Below, one piece after another: positions 1-4,893 of a stretch of 10,715 bases of DNA. The stretch is from the NCBI GenBank assembly GCA_937934705.1, contig CALGYY010000132.1, positions 1-10,715 on the forward strand, in the 5' to 3' direction. A program made the translations under genes and the position numbers. Each line of letters opens with the position of its first letter. The stretch's first letter is position 1. The notes beneath the pieces are model-generated. The model saw nothing but the letters and a program-made list of their open reading frames with translations. It made no database searches and had not been told where the DNA came from. Source of the stretch: an uncultured Bacteroidota bacterium. Its GTDB lineage: Bacteria > Bacteroidota > Bacteroidia > Bacteroidales > CAIWKO01.

Positions 1-43
1 AAAGAACTTGAATATAATCAGCTAAAATTGTTTTAATTTTAAT

Positions 44-182
44 GGTACGCTAGTGGGTTGAATTATTTAAAAAAAAATAGTTACATGTACCAATTAGGGA
101 CACATCGGAAGGATGCGTACCAAAATACGCTAAATTGGTACACATTGAGCCAATATAAGACCTTTTGGTACACACTGTGTCC
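44..182. repeat. Cluster of GTACC/GGTAC half-sites in inverted pairs
   Basis: GGTAC occurs at 44-48, GTACCAATT at 87-95, GTACCAAAA at 117-125, AATTGGTAC at 133-141 and TTTTGGTAC at 163-171. The second and fourth are exact inverted partners over 9 bases, and so are the third and fifth, so the two pairs interleave. The last two also share the direct repeat TTGGTACACA. The last is followed by ACACACTGTGT, a near-palindrome. The arrangement could be operator or recombinase half-sites or the remains of a mobile-element end. No function can be assigned from sequence alone. Confidence 0.5.
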
Positions 183-190
183 AGGTTTAC

Positions 191-240
191 TAGAGTTTTA
201 AGAGAGATTTACGAGAGTTCTAAGAGAGTTTTAAGAGAGG
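191..240 (+). repeat. 11-bp tandem repeat, about 4.5 units
   Basis: The units are tagagttttaa (191-201), gagagatttac (202-212), gagagttctaa (213-223), gagagttttaa (224-234) and a partial gagagg (235-240). The consensus is GAGAGTTTTAA. The period is exactly 11 bases, close to one helical turn, so all copies face the same side of the DNA. Iteron-like protein-binding sites have this geometry, but a simple slippage repeat would look the same. It ends about 140 bases before the Mrr start. Confidence 0.75.
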
Positions 241-276
241 AAATTGTGCAAGAGACAGAATATCAGCTATTAAAGC

Positions 277-314
277 TCTCGTAAATCGGATTTAATTTAC
301 GAGAGTTTACGAGT
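277..314. repeat. Inverted and direct copies of the GAGAGTTTAC repeat
   Basis: CTCTCGTAAAT (277-287) is the exact reverse complement of ATTTACGAGAG, which occurs inside the tandem array at 207-217 and again at 296-306. A further partial unit, TTTACGAG, follows at 306-313. The inverted copy can pair with the direct copy at 296-306 to form an 11-bp stem around an 8-base loop, upstream of the Mrr gene. Whether it acts as operator, attenuator or nothing is not visible. Confidence 0.6.
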
Positions 315-381
315 TTAGGATACCAAAATAATTCGCGCTATTTGAAACAATCGTTCCTATTGACAAAAAAACCACCTGGAC

Positions 382-1323
382 ATGCCCATACCAGACTATC
401 AATCGTTAATGTTACCGGTTTTGCAGGAAGTTGCTGACCAGAAAGAACATCGCTTCCGGGACGTGACGGAATCCATTGCGAAAAAACTCGAATTGACCGA
501 AGCAGAACTTCGGGAATTGCTGCCAAGCGGTCTGCAACCCATTTTTCATAACAGGGTGGCCTGGGCGAAGACTTATCTCAAGAAAGCGGGTTTAATAGAT
601 TCGCCCCGTCGAGGGGTGATCGTGATCACCGCTGCGGGTATAAAGGTTCTTGAGCAAAGGCCTGAGCAGATTAATGTTAAGTTCCTGCGCAATTTCCCGG
701 AATTTCTGGACTTTTATAAGCTCAAATCTGAGGATAAGCCCCTTGAAGGTGATATCGAAATTGGGAATGACGTTGAAACTCCGGAGGAGCAGATTGAGAA
801 AAACCATATCCGGTTGCGGGAAGAACTGTCGGAGGAATTGTTGAAGAACATCATGAATTCCGATCCTGCATTTTTTGAACGGCTGGTGGTAGAGCTTTTG
901 GTTAAAATGGGGTACGGTGGCTCCCTGAAGGAAGCTGCCGGTCAGGTTGTCGGGAAGTCAGGTGACGAAGGTATTGACGGAATCATTAAGGAAGACAAGC
1001 TTGGGCTCGATGTGATCTATATTCAAGCAAAGCGGTGGGATCTGGACAAGCGCATCGGGCGTCAGGAAATCCAAAAGTTTGTTGGTGCACTCGCGGGGCA
1101 GGGGGCCCGAAAAGGTGTCTTTATTACAACTGCCGGCTATACAAAGGAGGCACGGGATTACGCACCAAAGAACGAAACCAAAATAGTGCTCATTGATGGA
1201 ATACAGTTGGCCGAACTTATGATTGAGCACAATCTCGGTGTGTATATCCAGCATACGTATGAGATAAAAAAGCTTGACCTGGATTACTTTGGTTTTGGGG
1301 AGGAATCGGGTGAAGGGGTTTGA
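382..1323 (+). CDS. mrr: Mrr-type restriction endonuclease
   Basis: This 313-residue protein has the two-part Mrr layout. An N-terminal winged-helix region (about residues 5-95, including the AWAKTYLKKAGLI and GVIVITAAG segments) should bind DNA. A charged linker follows, then a C-terminal restriction-endonuclease fold (about 160-295). The catalytic signature is visible: GDEGIDG with D199 as the likely metal-binding aspartate, then QAKR with Q215 and K217, then VGALAGQGARKGVFITT, the helix and strand typical of Mrr_cat. Mrr enzymes cleave DNA, often methylated DNA, in the cytoplasm. The ATG at 382 is the first Met and gives the usual family length. No methyltransferase is encoded beside it, which fits a modification-dependent enzyme. 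The kinase gene starts 44 bases downstream on the same strand, so co-transcription is possible. Base composition is less AT-rich than the kinase and protease genes, hinting at a separate origin. Family assignment is firm; the substrate is unknown. Confidence 0.88.
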   Translation: MPIPDYQSLMLPVLQEVADQKEHRFRDVTESIAKKLELTEAELRELLPSGLQPIFHNRVAWAKTYLKKAGLIDSPRRGVIVITAAGIKVLEQRPEQINVKFLRNFPEFLDFYKLKSEDKPLEGDIEIGNDVETPEEQIEKNHIRLREELSEELLKNIMNSDPAFFERLVVELLVKMGYGGSLKEAAGQVVGKSGDEGIDGIIKEDKLGLDVIYIQAKRWDLDKRIGRQEIQKFVGALAGQGARKGVFITTAGYTKEARDYAPKNETKIVLIDGIQLAELMIEHNLGVYIQHTYEIKKLDLDYFGFGEESGEGV

Positions 1324-1367
1324 TTCTGAAAAAAAACATGGATATTAAAGCGTAATCATTTTTTCAT

Positions 1368-2771
1368 ATGATTGGAAACATTGTCAATAAATACCGTTTT
1401 GAGAGGTTAATTGGTAGCGGAGGAATGGGCACTGTATACCTTGCTCAGAACATCGAAACACGAGAAAAAGTTGCAATTAAAATGCTCGGCCGGGAGTTTA
1501 ACAATAACGAACAATTAAAGCAGAGATTTATTAACGAGGCCCGAACGCTCCGATTACTTCATCATCAAAACATTATAGTGTTGAAAGAATTTTATGAGAA
1601 TGAGGACTTCTCATTGTTAATAATGGAATATGTTGAAGGAAGAAATCTGGAAGAGATTTTATTGGAATACAAGAGCGGAGTTCCAATTGAAAGACTTAAA
1701 AACATATTCCTTCAAGTTCTTTGCGGTTTAAACTACGCACATTCAAAGGGAATTGCTCACAGAGACATCAAACCATCTAATATAATTGTAACAAAGGAGA
1801 ACGGAATAAAGATATGTGATTTCGGCATTTCGAAAGCAATTCAGGATTGCACGACGAATCTAACAGCAACTGGATCCAGATTGGGGACAATTCGTTATAT
1901 GAGCCCAGAACACATTATCGCGAAAAAGGATAATCCTGTCGATTTTCAGAGTGATATCTATTCACTAGGCGTAACAATGCACCAATTGATAACCGGGTTA
2001 TTGCCATATGATGGAGTTAATAACGAGTTTGAAATAGCAAAACATATTCTTGAGAAAGATTTATCCGATATTCACCTCCTCAAACCTGAAATTCCATTGT
2101 TATATTCACAGATTGTTGCCAAGATGGTTGCCAAGGATAAGTATAAGCGTTATAAGACCTGCAGCGACATTATAAATTTTTTAAATGACGACCATACTAA
2201 GAAGGAGATTCAAGCTCCTCAGATGAAGATGAAGTGCGGTGCTGAGGATATTCAGGAGACTACAGAAAATTTTGCCAAAAAAAGAAGAATTAAACACTTA
2301 ATTATTGGGCTTTCATCATTTGTAATCACATTCTTGATAATATTTATCATTGTAGTTTCGGTGTGGAATAAGGACTGGTTCAATAAGAAGACCGAAAAGA
2401 AAGGCAACAACTCTGAGAAAAAACATGAGATCATGTCAGACAAAAAAGCTCAAGAACCTGTTTATACGGTCGTTGAAGAAATGCCAACTTTTCCTGGTGG
2501 TGATGAAGCCAGAATCAAATTTCTTTGTGACAATATCAAATATCCATTGATGGCAAAACAAGCAGGAATACAAGGAAATGTATATTTAACTTTCATAATT
2601 GACGAAAAAGGTCGTGTTACTGACGTTAAAGTGCTTCGAGGAATTGGTGGGGGTTGTGATGAAGAAGCAGTAAGGGTTGTAAAAATGTCACCTCCGTGGA
2701 ACGCAGGTAGAATAGACGGAAAACCTGTTCGTGTTCAGTTCAATATGCCAATTAAATTCACATTAAATTGA
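1368..2771 (+). CDS. Membrane Ser/Thr protein kinase with C-terminal TonB domain
   Basis: This 467-residue protein begins with a complete Hanks-type kinase domain (about 8-275). Visible motifs are the glycine loop G16-x-G18-x-x-G21, the ATP lysine K38 in VAIK, the helix-C glutamate E57, HRDIKPSN with catalytic D133, the DFG motif at 151-153, a Thr-rich activation loop, SPE at 179-181 and DIYSLG from D196. All catalytic residues are present. One hydrophobic helix (about 311-333) crosses the membrane, followed by a Lys/Glu-rich linker and a TonB C-terminal domain (about 364-467) with FPGG, KYP, GNVYLTFIIDEKGRV, GGGCDEEAVRVV, PPWNAGR and VRVQFNMPIKF. The topology matches PknB/PrkC receptor kinases, with TonB_C outside the inner membrane where those carry PASTA repeats. 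The SxxxH pattern of the TonB membrane helix is not seen, so I infer a sensing or binding role rather than energy transduction. The protease gene follows after one base. The gene is strongly AT-rich, suggesting horizontal acquisition. The signal and targets are unknown. Confidence 0.88.
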   Translation: MIGNIVNKYRFERLIGSGGMGTVYLAQNIETREKVAIKMLGREFNNNEQLKQRFINEARTLRLLHHQNIIVLKEFYENEDFSLLIMEYVEGRNLEEILLEYKSGVPIERLKNIFLQVLCGLNYAHSKGIAHRDIKPSNIIVTKENGIKICDFGISKAIQDCTTNLTATGSRLGTIRYMSPEHIIAKKDNPVDFQSDIYSLGVTMHQLITGLLPYDGVNNEFEIAKHILEKDLSDIHLLKPEIPLLYSQIVAKMVAKDKYKRYKTCSDIINFLNDDHTKKEIQAPQMKMKCGAEDIQETTENFAKKRRIKHLIIGLSSFVITFLIIFIIVVSVWNKDWFNKKTEKKGNNSEKKHEIMSDKKAQEPVYTVVEEMPTFPGGDEARIKFLCDNIKYPLMAKQAGIQGNVYLTFIIDEKGRVTDVKVLRGIGGGCDEEAVRVVKMSPPWNAGRIDGKPVRVQFNMPIKFTLN

Positions 2772-2772
2772 T

Positions 2773-3504
2773 ATGGGTGAATTTCACAAGAGAGATTTCA
2801 GTGCCATATTTCCAATATATAACCTGAGACCAAACAAAACTTATCTCAGTCACGCAGATATAGCTAAGGATGACATCGTCGACTTTGGAAATGGCTTTTT
2901 TATTTCGGCTGATGGCTTAATCGCAACAATTGGGCATGTTGTAGAATCCCAAAATGGAAGCAGAAACTATGCTTCGATTGATGGTCTTTTATTTGAAATA
3001 GAAGTACTTAAAGTACGCATTACAGATAAGGATGAAAACCATGTTGACGCGGCAATTGGAAAGATTAACAGGCAAAATTGTTCATTTTATAATAACTCAG
3101 ATTTTGAAAGTGTAGCCAGAAATTCAAAACTAATTGTGTGCGGATTTTCAAGAAAACTAACCGTGGTAGGAAACAAAGATCATTTCAAGTTCTCGGATGG
3201 ATATGGTTGTAACTTCTTCATTTTTAGTGCTACATGTACAAATACTGATGATGTTCAAATTGGTAGAAATGAAGACTTTATAATAAGAAAAAACTTCTTT
3301 AAAGTCAATCACGTTGTGTTGTATGGGTGCTTATGTGGATTAAGTGGAAGCCCGGTTATAAATGAATTAGGTAATGTTATCGGAATTTTCAAGGGAGGTC
3401 ATCCATTGGATGGGAATCGAAACAATATAGGAAACGTCCTTAAAATTGGGGTTATTGGGGATTTGGATGTTGATCTAAGAAAAAATGTGCTCGAAATGGA
3501 TTAA
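2773..3504 (+). CDS. Trypsin-like serine protease
   Basis: This 243-residue protein has the chymotrypsin-fold catalytic triad in order: H55 in ATIGHVV, D92 in HVDAAIGKI and S191 in GLSGSPVIN, followed by GNVIGIFKGG, the strand expected after the active-site serine. The GNGFFISADGLIATIGHVV opening is typical of HtrA/trypsin-like peptidases. There is no signal peptide, no membrane helix and no PDZ domain, so it should act in the cytoplasm, on the same side as the kinase domain of the preceding gene. Its ATG lies one base after the kinase stop codon, so the two are almost certainly co-transcribed and translationally coupled. I infer a functional pair in which kinase signalling controls proteolysis or the protease processes kinase targets; neither is shown. 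The N-terminal 35 residues are not recognised. Composition is AT-rich like the kinase. The substrate is unknown. Confidence 0.85.
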   Translation: MGEFHKRDFSAIFPIYNLRPNKTYLSHADIAKDDIVDFGNGFFISADGLIATIGHVVESQNGSRNYASIDGLLFEIEVLKVRITDKDENHVDAAIGKINRQNCSFYNNSDFESVARNSKLIVCGFSRKLTVVGNKDHFKFSDGYGCNFFIFSATCTNTDDVQIGRNEDFIIRKNFFKVNHVVLYGCLCGLSGSPVINELGNVIGIFKGGHPLDGNRNNIGNVLKIGVIGDLDVDLRKNVLEMD

Positions 3505-3507
3505 AAA

Positions 3508-3549
3508 AAAAGGCCATGTTTAAACCATGTTAAAACCGACCTTTTGTAA
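3508..3549 (+). terminator. Weak candidate terminator after the protease gene
   Basis: AAAAGGCC (3508-3515) pairs with GACCTTTT (3538-3545) except for one C-A mismatch, around a 22-base loop. The 3' arm ends in four Ts. A run of As precedes the 5' arm, so on the minus strand the same hairpin would be followed by a long U tract and could stop read-through from the tRNA side. The stem is short and A/T-heavy, so the call is tentative. Confidence 0.35.
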
Positions 3550-3566
3550 AACCTTCTGAACTCTCA

Positions 3567-3584
3567 GAGCGGAAAACGGGACTC
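3567..3584 (-). pseudogene. 3' fragment of tRNA-Gly (T-loop end plus acceptor arm)
   Basis: The 18 bases gagcggaaaacgggactc are identical to 3686-3703, the 3' end of the intact tRNA-Gly in the same orientation, starting 119 bases away. Loosely, the match extends on the low-coordinate side (ctct two bases before). It covers the discriminator base, the 3' acceptor strand and part of the T arm. The rest of a tRNA is missing, so it cannot be functional. Integrases often use exactly this part of a tRNA as attachment site, so it may be an old att site; a decayed tandem tRNA copy is the alternative. Confidence 0.7.
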
Positions 3585-3612
3585 CCTTCGACCCGCTGCG
3601 CACGCTCAGGGT
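3584..3612. repeat. REP-like palindromic element
   Basis: The element starts with CCCTTCGACC and ends with GCTCAGGGT, giving short complementary outer arms (CCCT/AGGG) around a GC-rich centre containing the palindrome TGCGCA. From memory, elements with a CCCTTCGA...CTCAGGG frame are common interspersed repeats in this phylum; I could not check copy number. It abuts the tRNA 3' fragment directly. Confidence 0.45.
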
Positions 3613-3647
3613 AAACTTCTCGTCCTGCAACATTTTCACACTTTTCA

Positions 3648-3682
3648 ACAAAAAGAAAGAGGCCGACATTTCTGTCAGCCTC
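3648..3682 (-). terminator. Rho-independent terminator of tRNA-Gly
   Basis: Read on the minus strand, GAGGCTGACA (3682-3673) and TGTCGGCCTC (3668-3659) form a 10-bp stem with one G-U wobble, closed by a GAAA tetraloop of the stable GNRA type and followed by a U-rich tract (TTTCTTTTTG). It begins four bases after the tRNA 3' end at 3687, so it is the natural transcription end of the tRNA unit. Confidence 0.85.
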
Positions 3683-3686
3683 TGCG

Positions 3687-3759
3687 AGCGGAAAACGGGA
3701 CTCGAACCCGCGACCCTCAGCTTGGGAAGCTAATGCTCTACCGACTGAGCTATTTCCGC
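3687..3759 (-). tRNA. tRNA-Gly (anticodon CCC)
   Basis: The minus strand folds as a complete 73-base cloverleaf. The acceptor GCGGAAA pairs with TTTCCGC. The D arm is GCTC/GAGC. The anticodon stem TTAGC/GCTGA encloses the loop TTCCCAA. The T arm is GCGGG/CCCGT with loop TTCGAGT. Anticodon CCC (plus-strand 3724-3726) reads GGG, glycine, and the discriminator base is U, as expected for bacterial tRNA-Gly. The terminal CCA is not encoded and must be added. Broken copies of the same tRNA flank it on both sides. A likely promoter lies at 3833-3860 and a terminator follows immediately. Confidence 0.95.
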
Positions 3760-3770
3760 ATTTCCTTTTC

Positions 3771-3824
3771 GCGACCCTCAGCCTGGTCTCGCCTCAGGCG
3801 AGATACCGACTGAGCTATTTCCGC
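3771..3824 (-). pseudogene. 5' fragment of tRNA-Gly with a palindrome in place of the anticodon arm
   Basis: On the minus strand the first 21 bases (acceptor 5' strand and D loop, 3824-3804) match the intact tRNA-Gly, and so do the last 11 (CTGAGGGTCGC, 3781-3771). Between them the second D-stem strand and most of the anticodon arm are replaced by unrelated sequence containing the perfect 17-base palindrome TCTCGCCTCAGGCGAGA (3787-3803, plus strand). The T arm and 3' acceptor strand are absent. It cannot fold as a tRNA, but it sits exactly where the first gene after the promoter would be, so it is probably transcribed as a leader of the intact tRNA. Confidence 0.8.
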
Positions 3825-3832
3825 GTTGGGTG

Positions 3833-3860
3833 CAAAATTAGTGAATTTTTAAAACTCAAA
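3833..3860 (-). promoter_or_regulatory. Likely promoter of the tRNA-Gly unit (TAnnTTTG)
   Basis: On the minus strand TAATTTTG (3840-3833) matches the Bacteroidota -7 element TAnnTTTG exactly. A TTTG lies 16 bases upstream (3860-3857), slightly closer than the usual -33 spacing. Transcription would start at about 3826-3828, right at the tRNA fragment. The TTTG overlaps the stop codon of the upstream coiled-coil gene. Confidence 0.55.
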
Positions 3861-4809
3861 GCTGATCCAGGTATTTTTGTTTCAGCGCCTGGTACTCCTC
3901 GATGCTCAGGATCTGCTTATCGCGCAGGCGGTCGAGTTTTTCGAGCTTGACAATGTTCAGGTCGATCTCGCCGAGCTTGCGGTAGAACTCTTCGTCGTGG
4001 GCCGAACGCTGCCGGAAATCTTCCAGTTTCAGATCCCGGTCGGCAAGCTGCTGCTGCAGTTCCAGCGCCTCCGCGCGCAGATGTTCTATCTGGTGATCTT
4101 TTTCCCTCACGGTCTCCTCAAAGTTGTCGATTACATCCTTCAGATCGTGAATGGTGGCCTTCATCTGCTCTGCCTGCTGCTTGTATTCTGCCACAGTCTG
4201 TTCCGCAGCAATGCTGGCTTCCGGAAGCTTTGCTTCGGATTCGCTGAGCTGCAACTGGAGCGCTTCCTTTTCCCTGATCAGCTTTTTGATCATCGTATCT
4301 TTATCCATCAGTTTGCTCTCGTATACCGACAGTTCTTCTTTTATCCTTTCTTCATCGGCTTGCCGGATCAATACAGCGGATTCACTTTCGGCACGCAGGG
4401 CTTTAAGGGCCCTGACCGATGACATCCTCAGGATCAGCAGCACAATACAAAGCACAAAAAAGAGCAGGGCAGCACCCCCGCCGATCAGTATCCACATCAT
4501 ATCCTGATCCTTTGCCGACATGGTCGCCTTCACCTCGCTCTGACTCATTGCAAGCGCCGCCTGAAGCTTTTCCAGCCGGGCATCCCTGGCCGCAAGCGTA
4601 TCCAGCACTCTGTTATCAAGCAGCACGAGCTCTTCCAGCAAAAGGCTCAGGCTCTCGTACTCCTTTGCGGTGAACTTCTCGGTGTTGTTGCGAAGGTCAA
4701 GGTAGCGGTAATAAAGGTCTTCCCGCTGAATCATCAGGCTGTCTGCATCTTTTGCATGGAGAGCGTATCCTGTTAAAGTAAGAAGGAGAAGGAGCAGAAT
4801 TCTTTTCAT
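3856..4809 (-). CDS. Membrane-anchored coiled-coil protein with SHOCT-like C-terminus
   Basis: The reading frame is open back to a TTG at 4830, but that TTG lies in the promoter's -7 element. The ATG at 4809 is preferred because it opens a clean signal peptide (MKRILLLLLLTLTGYALHA), giving 317 residues. Next come an exported region of about 85 residues rich in Leu and Glu, one strong membrane helix (about 104-128, GGGAALLFFVLCIVLLI), and a long charged heptad-like coiled coil to about residue 280. The last 30 or so residues (KLEKLDRLRDKQILSIEEYQALKQKYL) resemble a SHOCT motif, a short helical module found at the C-terminus of many bacterial proteins. The coiled coil should lie in the cytoplasm. 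I do not recognise a specific family; a scaffold or oligomerising membrane protein is plausible. It is divergent from the MATE gene and ends next to the tRNA promoter. Confidence 0.8.
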   Translation of the reverse strand: MKRILLLLLLTLTGYALHAKDADSLMIQREDLYYRYLDLRNNTEKFTAKEYESLSLLLEELVLLDNRVLDTLAARDARLEKLQAALAMSQSEVKATMSAKDQDMMWILIGGGAALLFFVLCIVLLILRMSSVRALKALRAESESAVLIRQADEERIKEELSVYESKLMDKDTMIKKLIREKEALQLQLSESEAKLPEASIAAEQTVAEYKQQAEQMKATIHDLKDVIDNFEETVREKDHQIEHLRAEALELQQQLADRDLKLEDFRQRSAHDEEFYRKLGEIDLNIVKLEKLDRLRDKQILSIEEYQALKQKYLDQL

Positions 4810-4827
4810 ATCAGGGTAATTTGAAGG

Positions 4828-4835
4828 CAAAATTA
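4828..4835 (-). promoter_or_regulatory. -7 promoter element of the coiled-coil gene
   Basis: TAATTTTG on the minus strand matches TAnnTTTG exactly and lies 18 bases before the ATG at 4809, leaving a 5' leader of roughly 12-15 bases. No clear -33 TTTG is seen. The surrounding 14 bases (4827-4840) are identical to those at 3832-3845 in front of the tRNA unit. Confidence 0.6.
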
Positions 4836-4870
4836 GTGAAATGAGCTGAATCCGCCCCTCCGAAAAAGCG

Positions 4871-4878
4871 TATCTTTG
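4871..4878 (+). promoter_or_regulatory. -7 promoter element of the MATE gene
   Basis: TATCTTTG matches TAnnTTTG exactly. It lies 15 bases before the ATG at 4894, so the leader is very short. The TTG at 4876 that could be taken as a start codon is part of this element. It faces away from the divergent element at 4828-4835; the two are 35 bases apart. A -33 element is not obvious. Confidence 0.6.
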
Positions 4879-4893
4879 CAGCCGCTTTTAAAA

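Larger units (their letters stand above)
1..381. other. Non-coding repeat-rich region upstream of the Mrr gene
   Basis: I see no convincing gene in this AT-rich 381-base stretch. It holds a cluster of GTACC/GGTAC half-sites (44-171), an 11-bp tandem repeat (191-240) and further direct and inverted copies of the same repeat (277-314). No clear TAnnTTTG promoter could be placed in front of the Mrr start at 382. The nearest candidate, a TATTTG around 339-344, lacks the two-base spacer. The stretch may be the regulatory region or an edge of an accessory island, but the sequence does not decide this. Confidence 0.6.

Noticed and set aside
191..314. Possible CRISPR array
   Set aside because: The repeat units are 11 bases and directly abutting, with no spacers of 25-40 bases and no cas genes nearby.
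1324..1367. Separate promoter for the kinase gene in the mrr-kinase gap
   Set aside because: No TAnnTTTG element is present in the 44 bases; TAATCATT is only a loose resemblance.
1368..2771. Kinase protein as a working TonB energy transducer
   Set aside because: The membrane helix is internal, lacks the SxxxH pattern of TonB, and no exbB or exbD gene is nearby; a sensing role fits better, though this is inference.
3771..3824. Second functional tRNA gene
   Set aside because: The D-stem partner strand, anticodon arm, T arm and 3' acceptor strand are missing or replaced by a palindrome; it cannot form a cloverleaf.
3877..4673. Plus-strand open frames of up to 181 codons opposite the coiled-coil gene
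   Set aside because: They are antisense shadows of a well-supported minus-strand gene with signal peptide, membrane helix and coiled coil; their products resemble no known family.
4810..4830. Extended start (TTG at 4830) for the coiled-coil gene
   Set aside because: The TTG is part of the TAnnTTTG promoter element, and starting there would place seven non-hydrophobic residues before a clean signal peptide.
4876..4893. Extended start (TTG at 4876) for the MATE gene
   Set aside because: The TTG lies in the TATCTTTG promoter element; the ATG at 4894 gives the normal MATE N-terminus.
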